DNA of 64,000 bases, taken from Candidatus Bathyarchaeota archaeon (GTDB lineage Archaea > Thermoproteota > Bathyarchaeia > Bathyarchaeales > SOJC01). The notes under the pieces are model-generated. The model ran no database searches. It was not told where the DNA came from and worked only from the letters and a program-made list of their open reading frames with translations. Positions 1-8,021 of the stretch are shown here, piece by piece (within the stretch, counting starts at the first letter, position 1; each line of letters begins with the position of its first letter). The stretch covers positions 1 to 64,000 of the forward strand of contig JAOZHR010000004.1 in NCBI GenBank assembly GCA_026014805.1, in the 5' to 3' direction. The translations under genes and the position numbers were made by a program.

Positions 1-1
1 C

Positions 2-85
2 ATCAAAGAACAGGATCTAAACAAAATTAGGAAAATTCTAGAGCGCGCGCAAACACGCAATATTTATGTAGTGGCTGTCTACTGA
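2..85 (+). CDS. C-terminal end of a truncated upstream gene
   Basis: The window opens inside an open frame that reads 27 residues and stops at TGA (83-85). The visible peptide, starting IKEQDLNKIRKILERAQ and ending YVVAVY, is a charged helix followed by a hydrophobic strand, which looks like a genuine protein C-terminus. Too little is visible to assign a family. The next gene starts 30 bases later on the same strand. The frame could be chance, as it is short. Confidence 0.45.
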   Translation: MKEQDLNKIRKILERAQTRNIYVVAVY

Positions 86-114
86 ACAATTGGCAAATAA
101 AAAATTGACAAAAC

Positions 115-1050
115 ATGGTGAACGTATTGGGAGAAGATGAAAGAACCCAAACAGGTGTCTCTCTTAAGGTAATAGCGTTGATTTCAGTGCTAGCATTCTT
201 TTTCATATTCATGATAGGCTTCGGATTGGTTATGGTAGTTCAAGTTGGCGTGGGACATGCTGTAATACTTGTAGACCCTATTGCAAGATCAACTAGTGAT
301 CCAATACTAGGTCCAACGTACACAATTAAAGCGCCTTGGGTTACTGCTGTTGACATTTACTATGCTACAGACACATTTGAAGACACAATTCCTAGTTTCT
401 CTTCGGATCAACTTGAGATGGAAATTGAAGTTCTAGTGAGATGGTCACTTGACCCTGAGAAAATTAGGGATCTCTACAACAATTATCCAAATCTGAACTA
501 CAAAGAAAAGGCCATCGAGTCAATCATGGAAGAAACCATACGGCTAATAACCAAAAACTACACTGCTTTGGAAACTATAGAGTTCAGAGATGTTGTAAGA
601 GATCAAGTGGAAGCAACTGTTATTCAAGAGTTGAACACAGAACCATCACTAGCAGGTGCCTTGATGCGTTTTGAACTAGACCTGAAGAACATTGGCTATC
701 CGGAAAAATACACTTCGGCCATAGAAGATAAACTCGTGGCACAACAGCAGAAGATTCAGGCAGAATTTGAGAGAGAAAAAATATTAATACTGGCTAACGC
801 AACAGCTCAAGAAATCATCATCACGGCAACAGGTGAAGCTGAAGCCAAAGTCATAGAAGCTAACGCAACAAAAGTAGCCATTGAACTGGTTTTGGCGTCG
901 GTTGGTCAAAGTGGAAATCAGACAAGAATTGCAGAGCTCTATCTCTGGGTCCAAGCTTTACAGAGAATTGCACCAGACGTGGAAATACTAATAGTAGGTG
1001 CAGATGGAATACCCGTGTTGATTCCAACGAATTCGACAACAACACCCTAA
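115..1050 (+). CDS. SPFH/prohibitin-like membrane protein
   Basis: A 311-residue protein with one N-terminal membrane segment (about residues 19-42), then a band-7/SPFH-type domain (about 43-190) and a long charged coiled region (about 205-260) containing the GEAEAKVIEANAT segment typical of stomatin/prohibitin helices. SPFH proteins form oligomeric scaffolds on membranes and often associate with proteases. No NfeD or FtsH partner gene lies next to it. A T-rich run after the stop (about 1067-1080) is a plausible archaeal terminator. Family assignment is from the overall domain pattern; the exact substrate or partner is unknown. Confidence 0.8.
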   Translation: MVNVLGEDERTQTGVSLKVIALISVLAFFFIFMIGFGLVMVVQVGVGHAVILVDPIARSTSDPILGPTYTIKAPWVTAVDIYYATDTFEDTIPSFSSDQLEMEIEVLVRWSLDPEKIRDLYNNYPNLNYKEKAIESIMEETIRLITKNYTALETIEFRDVVRDQVEATVIQELNTEPSLAGALMRFELDLKNIGYPEKYTSAIEDKLVAQQQKIQAEFEREKILILANATAQEIIITATGEAEAKVIEANATKVAIELVLASVGQSGNQTRIAELYLWVQALQRIAPDVEILIVGADGIPVLIPTNSTTTP

Positions 1051-1066
1051 AACTCAGACACATTAC

Positions 1067-1080
1067 TCCCCTTTTTTATT
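1067..1080 (+). terminator. Poly-T terminator after SPFH gene
   Basis: A CCCC followed by TTTTTTATTTT lies 17 bases after the SPFH stop codon. Archaeal RNA polymerase terminates on such T-runs without needing a hairpin. Confidence 0.45.
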
Positions 1081-1208
1081 TTGTATTGCACATACTCTTG
1101 AAAGCTTCTCAGATTAAGTGCATGCATGCTTTAGAAATAATCAGAAAGGCGTATGAAGAAACCTTGTAAATCTGTTTATTTCAAAAAAACAGTGCATAAA
1201 AAGATATG

Positions 1209-1280
1209 TTCAAACCATCACCATAAAGAGACTAGAGAGAACTGAGAGGCTGAGGAGAGGCACAGAGGAGACAGAAGGAA
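1209..1280 (+). repeat. Purine-rich intergenic repeat, copy 1
   Basis: This block is repeated at 5854-5924. The last 39 bases, running from GAACTGAGAGGCTGAGGAGA to GACAGAAG, are identical, and the flank beginning GTTCAA is similar too. A diverged inverted relative is at about 8022-8070 and a weak direct one at about 3664-3692. It does not encode an obvious protein. It lies about 60 bases upstream of a G-rich element. Confidence 0.75.
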
Positions 1281-1339
1281 GACTTTATTGTTGTCTTTTT
1301 CAGCTGCCTCCAACTGTTTATGCATGTAATTCAATCTCA

Positions 1340-1366
1340 GGGGGTGGTGGGGGAGGGCGGGGTGGG
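1340..1366 (+). repeat. G-rich element 1 (G-quadruplex motif)
   Basis: Five runs of three or more G occur within 27 bases in an otherwise AT-rich intergenic region, which fits the canonical four-tract G-quadruplex pattern. Related elements lie at 3787-3808 and 8125-8152. Copies 1 and 3 share the preceding TTCAATCT and a TGCATG just upstream, so they are related by descent and not chance G-richness. On the minus strand it is the C-rich tail following the small-gene operon. Confidence 0.7.
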
Positions 1367-1421
1367 ATTTGAACCCCCAAACCCAAATGCGGGCACAGAC
1401 GACAGCGGAATTCGAATTTCA

Positions 1422-1550
1422 TCACTGGATATACAGAGTCTTCCGCTTTTTGTCGAGTTTGAGAGCTTCTTCATAGAGAAGCAATTCGTAGGATTCCAGT
1501 TTCTCTTCCGCATTCCGCGTTTGCCTCGGTTTCTGTTTTCGAGTGGTCAT
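1422..1550 (-). CDS. Small basic helical protein, 42 aa (last of overlapping operon)
   Basis: Starts at ATG 1550, overlapping the stop of the preceding gene as ATGA, with GGGGG 4-5 bases upstream. The protein begins MTTRKQKPRQTRNAEE and continues as a charged helix to a TGA at 1422-1424. No family is recognised. The stop-start overlap with its neighbour and the ribosome-binding site are the evidence that it is real. It could be a DNA-binding or structural mini-protein of a mobile element; that is inference. Confidence 0.45.
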   Translation of the reverse strand: MTTRKQKPRQTRNAEEKLESYELLLYEEALKLDKKRKTLYIQ

Positions 1551-1765
1551 TTGAACCCCCAAAACCTGCGAATCTTTACTTTCTTCTTTTTTGCGCATTC
1601 ACGTGTTTTTGTTGGAACCTTTGTATATCGGCGTCCTGGAATGATGATTTCATAGCTGTTTGGGTAGAAGGGGTAGCAATATTTGCTCACAGTCTCCTTG
1701 ATGTGCCTAGTAGTCAAGACCTTGACGCATTTTGTCTCTCTTACAACTCTACATTTTCTGGTCAT
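1547..1765 (-). CDS. Small basic protein, 72 aa
   Basis: ATG at 1765 overlaps the stop of the upstream gene (TAATG) and is preceded by GAAGGTGG at good spacing, so this start is preferred over an in-frame ATG further upstream (1843). The protein is Lys/Arg-rich with four cysteines (residues about 5, 13, 30, 57) and ends KKKKVKIRRFWGFK. It is the third gene of a four-gene overlapping unit. No family recognised; the cysteines could bind a metal. Confidence 0.5.
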   Translation of the reverse strand: MTRKCRVVRETKCVKVLTTRHIKETVSKYCYPFYPNSYEIIIPGRRYTKVPTKTRECAKKKKVKIRRFWGFK

Positions 1766-1923
1766 TATTCCACCTTCTTTGTACAAATACAGTAATTGTC
1801 TACTACGTACCCTGTAGTTGTTGAACGTTTTTGAGGAATGCATCGCTCGTTAGGATGTAGTATTTTCAATCTCTTCTCGACGTATTCTTCGAATCTTTTC
1901 CATTTTGGTTTCCTTCGAGTCAA
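1765..1923 (-). CDS. Small basic protein, 52 aa, TTG start
   Basis: The TTG at 1923 overlaps the TGA of the upstream 126-residue gene and has GGAGGT seven bases before it. The frame reads LTRRKPKWKRFEEYVEKRLK, then a Cys-containing tail ending CICTKKVE, and its TAA shares a base with the next ATG. This double overlap and the strong ribosome site make it credible despite its size. Function unknown. Confidence 0.5.
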   Translation of the reverse strand: MTRRKPKWKRFEEYVEKRLKILHPNERCIPQKRSTTTGYVVDNYCICTKKVE

Positions 1924-2300
1924 TATTGAAACCTCCAAAGCTCAGTTAGACCATGTTCAAGCTTTCCAAAGTCTTCATTCATAACCAGAGCCTCTGCGCT
2001 ATGTTCACCAAGATACCACGCTATTGTGTTTCCAGTAGTCTGGGTTAATCGAAAGAGACCACATTTCTCGCAAGGTCCCCCAAGCCAAGCTTTAGGCTCA
2101 GGCAGCCAACGTTGGATTCCCCATCTGTGTCCTTTTCCATCAACGCAACAGAGATGATATCTAAACCACTCATCCAATACATCTTTTCGTTGCTGCATAG
2201 AAAGCCCCACAACAACGATCCTCAGCATTCCGTGTTCAGCTAATCGAATTTTTCGGTTAAGTTCCAGTAGTTTTCTAGTATGTTCCTGCTCTGTCAGCAC
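1920..2300 (-). CDS. Uncharacterised 126-aa protein with CxxC
   Basis: GTG start at 2300 with GGAGG eight bases upstream. The N-terminal third is a charged helix; the middle has tryptophan/histidine-rich segments and a GPCEKCG motif (about residue 76), with CC further upstream that could complete a zinc site. It heads a unit of four overlapping genes that all end near the G-rich repeat at 1340. A TATA-like element at about 2522-2532 fits as the promoter. No family recognised; the compact, overlapping layout is like that of archaeal plasmids or viruses, which is inference only. Confidence 0.6.
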   Translation of the reverse strand: MLTEQEHTRKLLELNRKIRLAEHGMLRIVVVGLSMQQRKDVLDEWFRYHLCCVDGKGHRWGIQRWLPEPKAWLGGPCEKCGLFRLTQTTGNTIAWYLGEHSAEALVMNEDFGKLEHGLTELWRFQY

Positions 2301-2518
2301 CTAGCAACCCTCCTCTTTTTGCCTCCTTTACTCTTGATTTTTCTTCTTTACTTCTCTCTGGAAGGACGAAAACTCCTCCCGGATACTCACGTTCTCTTCT
2401 ATGGGCCACACATACCACCTCCGAGAGTTTGTCCGCCCCCAGTAGGCCCGAACACACCGAAAGCGGCAAAAAAGAGAAAGGGAAAGTCTCTAATATTTCC
2501 GTGTACAGTTGTCCTCCG

Positions 2519-2537
2519 GAGTATAAATTTATCCCGA
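2519..2537 (-). promoter_or_regulatory. Probable promoter of small-gene operon
   Basis: Read on the minus strand the sequence ATAAATTTATACTCC is a good archaeal TATA box in a 310-base gap without a convincing gene. It would start transcription near 2500, about 200 bases before the GTG of the 126-residue gene, so either a long leader exists or a further small gene precedes it. Confidence 0.4.
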
Positions 2538-2611
2538 ACAATGTCCTCTTAGGGATAAGCATCGGCAATGGTTATATGTAGTTACCAAGAATAATCAAGG
2601 GGGTAATTCAT

Positions 2612-3634
2612 TTGGTTAAAACGAAGGCTGTTCATAAGGGAATAGATGATCAGATTAAGGACTATATAAAGGAACAACCTCAAGTGAAATGCACTTTGAC
2701 CCAGATGGCAAAAGAGGGAGGCCTAAGGAAGGGGGGTGTTTCCAGAGCCTGGCTAAAGAAGCATCTCAAATCTTTGGAAGAAAGAGGGATAATATACTCA
2801 AATATTGTAAGAGATCCAATTAGAAATGTTCAATACAAATACTACACCTTGAAAGCCACTTGTCCTCCAGGAGATGTTGGACTACCTGAATTCATATCTA
2901 AAAGCACCTGTTTATATAAGCAGTTGGCAGTTGAATTCTACTCGATATTTGAACCGGTCTATATACCCGTAGCTAGGAAATATTGTGATTTGTGTGAAGC
3001 CTTTTGTAAGGCTACAGTCAAGAACCTTGAGGGTGGGGATTTTGGCTGCTACGATTTCTTGATGCTATATTGCGGCTGGGTAACCAATAAGCCTGTTATA
3101 GACACGTCGGAGAAGGAAATGAAGATTTTCAAGAGAAAGGCCGATGCATGGAAACAAAAGCAAATTCTCAATACGCCTCTTTTGCTAGAAGATCTAACAA
3201 TTACCTTGGTTGACTGGACTTTTTCTAATGGACCAGTAGATTCTGAAGAAGGTATAGTGATGTGTGGCGATTGTAAAGGAAAGACGACCTGTATGAAAGA
3301 TGGCTTGCAGTGGCTTTCTGACCTGATTGGTGACTATGTGGAAAAGATGCCACAAAGTGACCTTAGACGATTCTGGGAATGCATGTTACAGGGAATTCCA
3401 GAAATAAAGACTAACCTACTTCGAAGCTATTTCAAGTCTAGATTCAACTTGAAAGAACACAACCCATTCACCATGTTGGCTATATACGAATCTGGTGCTA
3501 TGCCATTTTTATATTCTAAGGTATTGCCACGCTCCTTTGCCTTTTTGGTGGAAAGAATTATACAACCCCGAATTAAAGAGATTACAAACATCAAGAGCAC
3601 ATATGCCAAAAAGCTCAGGTCGCTGTCTACTTAG
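2612..3634 (+). CDS. Winged-helix protein, 340 aa, function unknown
   Basis: TTG start at 2612 with GGGGG eight bases upstream. Residues about 10-85 look like a winged helix-turn-helix (KGGVSRAWLKKHLKSLEERG, then a wing with YKYYTL). The remainder is a Cys-rich alpha-helical region with CDLCEAFC (about 126-133) and CGDCKGKTTC (about 214-223), possible metal sites. The last 100 residues are helical. A sensor-type transcription regulator is a reasonable guess; no family is recognised. It sits between two copies of the G-rich repeat. Confidence 0.7.
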   Translation: MVKTKAVHKGIDDQIKDYIKEQPQVKCTLTQMAKEGGLRKGGVSRAWLKKHLKSLEERGIIYSNIVRDPIRNVQYKYYTLKATCPPGDVGLPEFISKSTCLYKQLAVEFYSIFEPVYIPVARKYCDLCEAFCKATVKNLEGGDFGCYDFLMLYCGWVTNKPVIDTSEKEMKIFKRKADAWKQKQILNTPLLLEDLTITLVDWTFSNGPVDSEEGIVMCGDCKGKTTCMKDGLQWLSDLIGDYVEKMPQSDLRRFWECMLQGIPEIKTNLLRSYFKSRFNLKEHNPFTMLAIYESGAMPFLYSKVLPRSFAFLVERIIQPRIKEITNIKSTYAKKLRSLST

Positions 3635-3786
3635 CATCACCAAATATTATTCGAATGAGCCGCGTAGAGCTGAAGCTTGAGAGAGAGAATTACACACACG
3701 CGCGCCAAGCAGTCTCAGTTTGCGAGTTTTGTGGCCGAGTTAAAGGAAAAAGGAATTACAGGCAGTGAATAAAGACGAAAGATAAT

Positions 3787-3808
3787 GGTGGGGGCGGGGT
3801 GGGCGGGG
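3787..3808 (+). repeat. G-rich element 2 (G-quadruplex motif)
   Basis: Four G-runs (5, 4, 3, 4) separated by single bases, GGTGGGGGCGGGGTGGGCGG and on. Related to the elements at 1340 and 8125. It lies 29 bases beyond the stop codon of the peptidase gene, between convergent genes. A purine-rich stretch resembling the other repeat family precedes it at about 3664-3692. Confidence 0.7.
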
Positions 3809-3836
3809 ATTTGTACACTGAATGTCCTTTATCAAA

Positions 3837-5678
3837 TTAATTGCGATAATCTTTTTTTCTTCTGTGTTTACTATAGATTATTGCTGTCAGTAGTGTTATG
3901 GTCATGAATAGTGGCAGGACGATTAGTGATGGAAACTCTGGAATAACTATAGTCTCATTTAGTACGTCTGTAGAAGGATCAGCGAAGATGTATCCATTGC
4001 CCATACCGACATAAATCGAGTTGTTAAAAGTAACCATGGAGATAGCGTAGAATGCATCCTCAGTAGCGTTGAAAGAAATTTCCCAGTCTGTGCCATCAAA
4101 AATGTAGATTTTATTAGCAGTTCCAACATATAGCTTATTGTCATAGGTTTCTAGCGAGTAAATCCAATAGTCATGATCAAACACAGTGGTCCAATTATTT
4201 CCATCAAACTCAATTGCTCTTCCACTGAAGCCTGAGTATCCTTGATAGATCGGTTTCCTCCAGCCTTGATCTCTCGTAGCCAAGTAAAGCCTGTTGTTGT
4301 AAACCTCCATATCAAGAAAAGCGTTGACATCATCGAATGTCTTTGCAATGGTCCAATCAGCTCCATCGTAAGAATACACGGTGTCTCCAGAGGCTACATA
4401 CAGGTTATCATTGTACGCTGCGAAAGAGTCAATACTGCCGAAAGGACCAGGGAAATTCAGAATAGTTGCATAATCTGTGTCTACGTGCCAGTTAGCAGGA
4501 TTCACAACTGAACCATTGCAATAGTACAAAGTTGGAGATTTATCCAACACTGTTCCCGCATACAAGGTATTATTGTAAACTCCTAACGGTTTGATATAAT
4601 TGGAAACTGTGAAAACCAACGTGAAGTTTGCGCCGTCGTAATAGTATAATCCGCCTTTTCCTCCGATAACGAGTTTATCTTGGTAAGGTTCCAGTGAAAG
4701 GATATAGGTCGGTGCATCAATCATGTTCCAACTGCCACCGTCATACATGTACAGCTTATTGTCAGAAGTTACATACAAGGTTTCGTTGTATACAGTGAAA
4801 TCCACAACTGGATATCCACCTGATTCTATGAAGCTTGTTGTCCAGTGTGGGCGCAAGTCCAAGTTGAGTTGTTCAGGATATTGGTCATCCATTACAGGAT
4901 GAGGATAAGCGTCATAGTTTTCTGGGTAAATGCCAATGTCATGGAACATCTCCAAGAACTCTGGTACTGCAAAAACGGTTTCATTCATGTATCGTTGTTG
5001 TAATGGTGTTGAAAAGTTGAAGGCTTCCTCAATTGAGACGTATCCATCATCATTTAAATTTGCAGATGAATTCAACAATGCATTACAGAAATAGTAGTTC
5101 CAAACACTTCCTATTATTGGAAGCCCTTCTTCTTCAACACCAGCCCAACCAACCTCATGTGCAGAACAATGGGCTAAGGAGATGTGGGGGGATGAATCAT
5201 TTCTAATGGGCTCAATAAATGCTTCTGCTGTACAAGTATCAACCATAAGAACCTTTTTTGACGTATTCAGTTTTTCCCATTCAACAGGAAACCAATCATT
5301 CCACAGAAGAACGTTACGCATCCACGTTCCATGTGTAAATATGTATAACAAAGCGATTTCACCATAGCCTGTGTTATTAACTAACCATCCAACTGCTTCC
5401 TGTACAACCGAGATGGTAAGATTATCGTGTATAACATGCACATGATCACTTTGCCAGCCTAAGCTGAACAAAGCCGTTTGCATTCTTTCAGAATTGATAA
5501 AGCCAACCGGCATGTCGGTATAGCCTTCAGGAAACTCGTTCATCTCCAACAGGACAGCCCAGCCATCAATAGTCCAAGCTCTAGACTTCGATTTAACTGG
5601 TTGAATGTTAAATGCCGACGTTAACACACCTATCAACAGGAACGTCAACACAATTCCAGAAACAGCTTTTTTGTCCAT
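3837..5678 (-). CDS. Secreted clan-CD-like (C13/legumain-type) peptidase with propeller and PEF sorting tail
   Basis: Start chosen at ATG 5678, preceded by GGGGGA, which puts a signal peptide at residues 5-25. Residues 36-200 resemble the caspase-haemoglobinase fold: THG with His116 after a hydrophobic strand and VDTCTAEAF with Cys149, the expected His/Cys dyad. An EF-hand-like loop (NDDGYVSIEEA) follows. Residues about 270-580 are repeated YxxxLYVGT/YDGxxW strands typical of a beta-propeller. The end is IPEFPS, a membrane helix and a basic RRKK tail, as in archaeosortase-type (PEF-CTERM) substrates. Predicted to be a surface protease; substrate unknown. The dyad is read by motif, not by alignment. 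Confidence 0.7.
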   Translation of the reverse strand: MDKKAVSGIVLTFLLIGVLTSAFNIQPVKSKSRAWTIDGWAVLLEMNEFPEGYTDMPVGFINSERMQTALFSLGWQSDHVHVIHDNLTISVVQEAVGWLVNNTGYGEIALLYIFTHGTWMRNVLLWNDWFPVEWEKLNTSKKVLMVDTCTAEAFIEPIRNDSSPHISLAHCSAHEVGWAGVEEEGLPIIGSVWNYYFCNALLNSSANLNDDGYVSIEEAFNFSTPLQQRYMNETVFAVPEFLEMFHDIGIYPENYDAYPHPVMDDQYPEQLNLDLRPHWTTSFIESGGYPVVDFTVYNETLYVTSDNKLYMYDGGSWNMIDAPTYILSLEPYQDKLVIGGKGGLYYYDGANFTLVFTVSNYIKPLGVYNNTLYAGTVLDKSPTLYYCNGSVVNPANWHVDTDYATILNFPGPFGSIDSFAAYNDNLYVASGDTVYSYDGADWTIAKTFDDVNAFLDMEVYNNRLYLATRDQGWRKPIYQGYSGFSGRAIEFDGNNWTTVFDHDYWIYSLETYDNKLYVGTANKIYIFDGTDWEISFNATEDAFYAISMVTFNNSIYVGMGNGYIFADPSTDVLNETIVIPEFPSLIVLPLFMTITLLTAIIYSKHRRKKDYRN

Positions 5679-5853
5679 TTCCCCCATTCCCATACCCACG
5701 TAAGACCCTGATGAACTAGCAGAATAATTGCAGTTTCTCACTTTTAGTCCTTATGGAAAAAACTTCTAACATCATTTCAATTGGTTAACGCGCGCACTAT
5801 TTTTCAAAAATAACATTTGTGGATAAAGGTTCCATCATACAGCATTCAGGTGT

Positions 5854-5924
5854 GTTCAACCAATCACTATAGAAAGACTAGAGGGAACTGAGAGGCTGAG
5901 GAGAGGCACAGAGGAGACAGAAGA
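5854..5924 (+). repeat. Purine-rich intergenic repeat, copy 2
   Basis: Near-identical to 1209-1280; the 39-base core ending GACAGAAG is exact. This copy lies between the peptidase promoter and the 3' end of the broken glycosylase gene, with no G-rich element beside it. Confidence 0.75.
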
Positions 5925-5927
5925 GAT

Positions 5928-6533
5928 TCATCGAATTTTCATGAAAGCGCTATCTATCTCATTGGTCCACTTTCTGGTTAGTCCTCCAGGAAAGGGACAT
6001 ACTATTACACGATAGCCTGATAAGCTTGTGTCATAGTTTTGTGTTATTCTGTGTTGGACCAATTCTTCGAAATCAGCAGTTTGCTCAAGCGCATATTTGG
6101 CTGTATTTCCAAGTATGAAAACAGTGTTAGGTTTCAGCTGCTTGATTTCTTTCAACAAGAATCTTTTTGAACAGGTTTTGGCAATCCTATACAGTACCTT
6201 CTTTTTTATTGATTTATTTAACCTACATTTGATTGTGTCAATAAGAAAATAGCCTCTCTAGTTGAAGACCTCCAGCTTGTTCAAGTTCAGCCTTGACAGA
6301 ACTTCTGTTCTTAGATTAATCCGCTTCTCAGCAACTGGAGTATAGAAATAGCGTTGTTTGCCATTCCATGGCGGAGATTCAGCGACGAAGAGAACATCCA
6401 CTTTTCCAGGTTTCCAACTTCTCTCCACATCAAATTGAACGTAGGGCTTCTGATCAGCATTGAGTTTATCATAACTAACTAATTTCAGATCTATGCATCT
6501 AGTACATTTCCGAATTTCATCAGACATAGTCAT
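5928..6533 (-). pseudogene. Uracil-DNA glycosylase-like gene with one in-frame TAG
   Basis: Two halves of one protein lie in the same frame, separated only by a TAG at 6258-6260. The first has CTRC near the N-terminus and VLFVAESPPWNG, the glycosylase superfamily active-site strand. After the stop the frame continues RGYFLIDTIKC, then AKTC and VFILGNTAKYALEQ, the expected later motifs; four cysteines are placed as in iron-sulfur family-4/5 enzymes. No frameshift is needed. The codon is probably a nonsense change of a Lys or Glu codon. TAG ends many healthy genes nearby, so genome-wide recoding is unlikely; readthrough or sequencing error remain possible. Confidence 0.75.
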
Positions 6534-6670
6534 AATAAGATTCTCACTCTTTTCTACTTTCTAGCCTAGTCTAGGAAATATAAGATTCTAAGATTTTTCC
6601 TTAGTTAGAAATTATAAATTAGAAAATTATGTAGAACACATTCCTTTTCACATTTCCTTGCACCGGCAAA

Positions 6671-7186
6671 TTATTCCAGTATCAAGCCCAAGTGGATCAT
6701 GTCATGGTATTTTCTGTCGTGACCTAAGAACGAGTCTTCACTTATTCCTTCAGTTTTGAAATCAAATTTTTCGTAGAGATGTATTGCAATCTTGTTATCT
6801 GCTACCGCTTGTAGTTCTATTTTATGCATTTTCTCTCTTTTTGCAAGCTGAAGGAGTTTTTTGGTCATAGCTGTTCCCAATCCAACATTCTGGAAATCTT
6901 GATGCAAATAAATTGCTAAGTCGCCAACTCCTTTCCTCCTCGGATGTGGAAACTTGTAGATGGATGCATAGCCAACAATTTTGTTTTTGTATTCAGCTAC
7001 AAGAGGGATCAGATTTTGTATGTTGTTAATCCATCTTTGAATACATTCGATTGTGTAAGGAGCCATACTCCACTCAAGAGCCTCATCAGACATAGAAGAG
7101 AACAAATGGTAGAGTCCATTCTTATCATCTACCTTAAGGAATCTGAGGGTTACTTCCCTCTTGTCTTTCAATTCCATTTCCCACAT
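6671..7186 (-). CDS. GNAT-family N-acetyltransferase
   Basis: A 171-residue protein with the GNAT fold pattern: motif A QNVGLGTAMTKKL (acetyl-CoA pyrophosphate loop, about residues 97-109) and motif B with LQAVADNKIAIHLYEKFDF, the classic Asn and Tyr positions. Substrate unknown; small GNATs of this type act on protein N-termini, amines or small metabolites. It starts 12 bases after the LUD-domain gene with AAGGTTGA as ribosome site, so the two are probably cotranscribed. Confidence 0.85.
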   Translation of the reverse strand: MWEMELKDKREVTLRFLKVDDKNGLYHLFSSMSDEALEWSMAPYTIECIQRWINNIQNLIPLVAEYKNKIVGYASIYKFPHPRRKGVGDLAIYLHQDFQNVGLGTAMTKKLLQLAKREKMHKIELQAVADNKIAIHLYEKFDFKTEGISEDSFLGHDRKYHDMIHLGLILE

Positions 7187-7197
7187 TTAATCAACCT

Positions 7198-7926
7198 TTA
7201 ATCAGGTGTCTGCGAACTGGCAAAAATCCATGTGGCCTTTTCATAGTTTGATTTTATCTGGCTGATGCGTTCAGCGGCCCATTTTTCATCCCAACTCAAT
7301 CCTAAATCTTTGTCAATAAGCATAATTGTTATGTCAGTTCGCCAAGGTTTTTTCTCGATAACAGTAGTAACATTGCAGATTCTATGATTTGAACTGCAAT
7401 CGCTACACTTCCCAGTCTGAACACAAGGTGTTGCGAAATCTTTGGCTTTTGCATGATAGGGTGCTATAACATTCTTTATACGGTGAAGAGCTTCCTTAAC
7501 ATCCTTTACTATTTTGTTTCTACCTACAACGATAATAACTTTCTTTGGCCCAAAAATCATTGCAGCAACACGATTTCCAACAGCGTCTATGTTGACAAGT
7601 TTCCCATCTGCAGTAATGGCATTAGTTCCAGTAATAAGTACGTCGCATCTGAAAATTCTTTTTGACATTTCATGACGCACTTCACGTTTGCTTGGGTCAG
7701 TTGTCAACTTCCTAGAGAAAGGGTTCAGAATCCTTGTTCCTCTCTTTTCTAACTCTTTGAAGATTCCAATCTGCCGAACGGTTGCAGAATCTCCAACACC
7801 AACTACAGCATCCTTTGAAATCATGCCAAGAATCGTTTCCTTTGCAACTCCGCTGCTCTTTACAAAATGCGCATCGAAATTGTTTGCTCGAAGATTTCTT
7901 AATGCCTCTTCTGTTTGCATCCCCAT
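7198..7926 (-). CDS. LUD-domain protein (LutC/YkgG-like)
   Basis: A 242-residue LUD (DUF162) protein: VVGVGDSATVRQIGI near residues 40-55, the central GTNAITADGKLVNIDAVGNR, and a C-terminal TGKCSDC plus SNHRIC cysteine cluster. LUD proteins are linked to lactate or sugar-acid oxidation and iron-sulfur electron transfer, but archaeal stand-alone members are uncharacterised. Two ATGs, 7926 and 7920, compete as start; no strong ribosome site separates them. It is the first gene of a pair with the acetyltransferase. Confidence 0.85.
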   Translation of the reverse strand: MGMQTEEALRNLRANNFDAHFVKSSGVAKETILGMISKDAVVGVGDSATVRQIGIFKELEKRGTRILNPFSRKLTTDPSKREVRHEMSKRIFRCDVLITGTNAITADGKLVNIDAVGNRVAAMIFGPKKVIIVVGRNKIVKDVKEALHRIKNVIAPYHAKAKDFATPCVQTGKCSDCSSNHRICNVTTVIEKKPWRTDITIMLIDKDLGLSWDEKWAAERISQIKSNYEKATWIFASSQTPD

Positions 7927-8021
7927 TCAACACCGCATTGAATACTTCATCATGTGCACAAATGCACGCATGTAAGTTTCTCGGTTTCTACTTTAAATAT
8001 TAATGCGAGCGCTTCGCGCTC

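Noticed and set aside
1353-1430. Possible complete tRNA on the minus strand
   Set aside because: Only a T-arm-like GGTTCAAATCC and acceptor-like end are present; the T-stem has a G-A mismatch and no matching 5' acceptor, D-arm or anticodon arm was found.
1320-1655. Plus-strand 111-codon frame through the G-rich element
   Set aside because: It runs antisense to two mini-genes with good ribosome sites and is low-complexity (Gly/Phe runs).
2275-2568. Minus-strand 97-codon frame and the opposing Pro-rich plus-strand frame
   Set aside because: The minus frame starts upstream of the only good TATA box and has no ribosome site; the plus frame is its antisense shadow. A shorter minus frame beginning inside the transcript is possible but unsupported.
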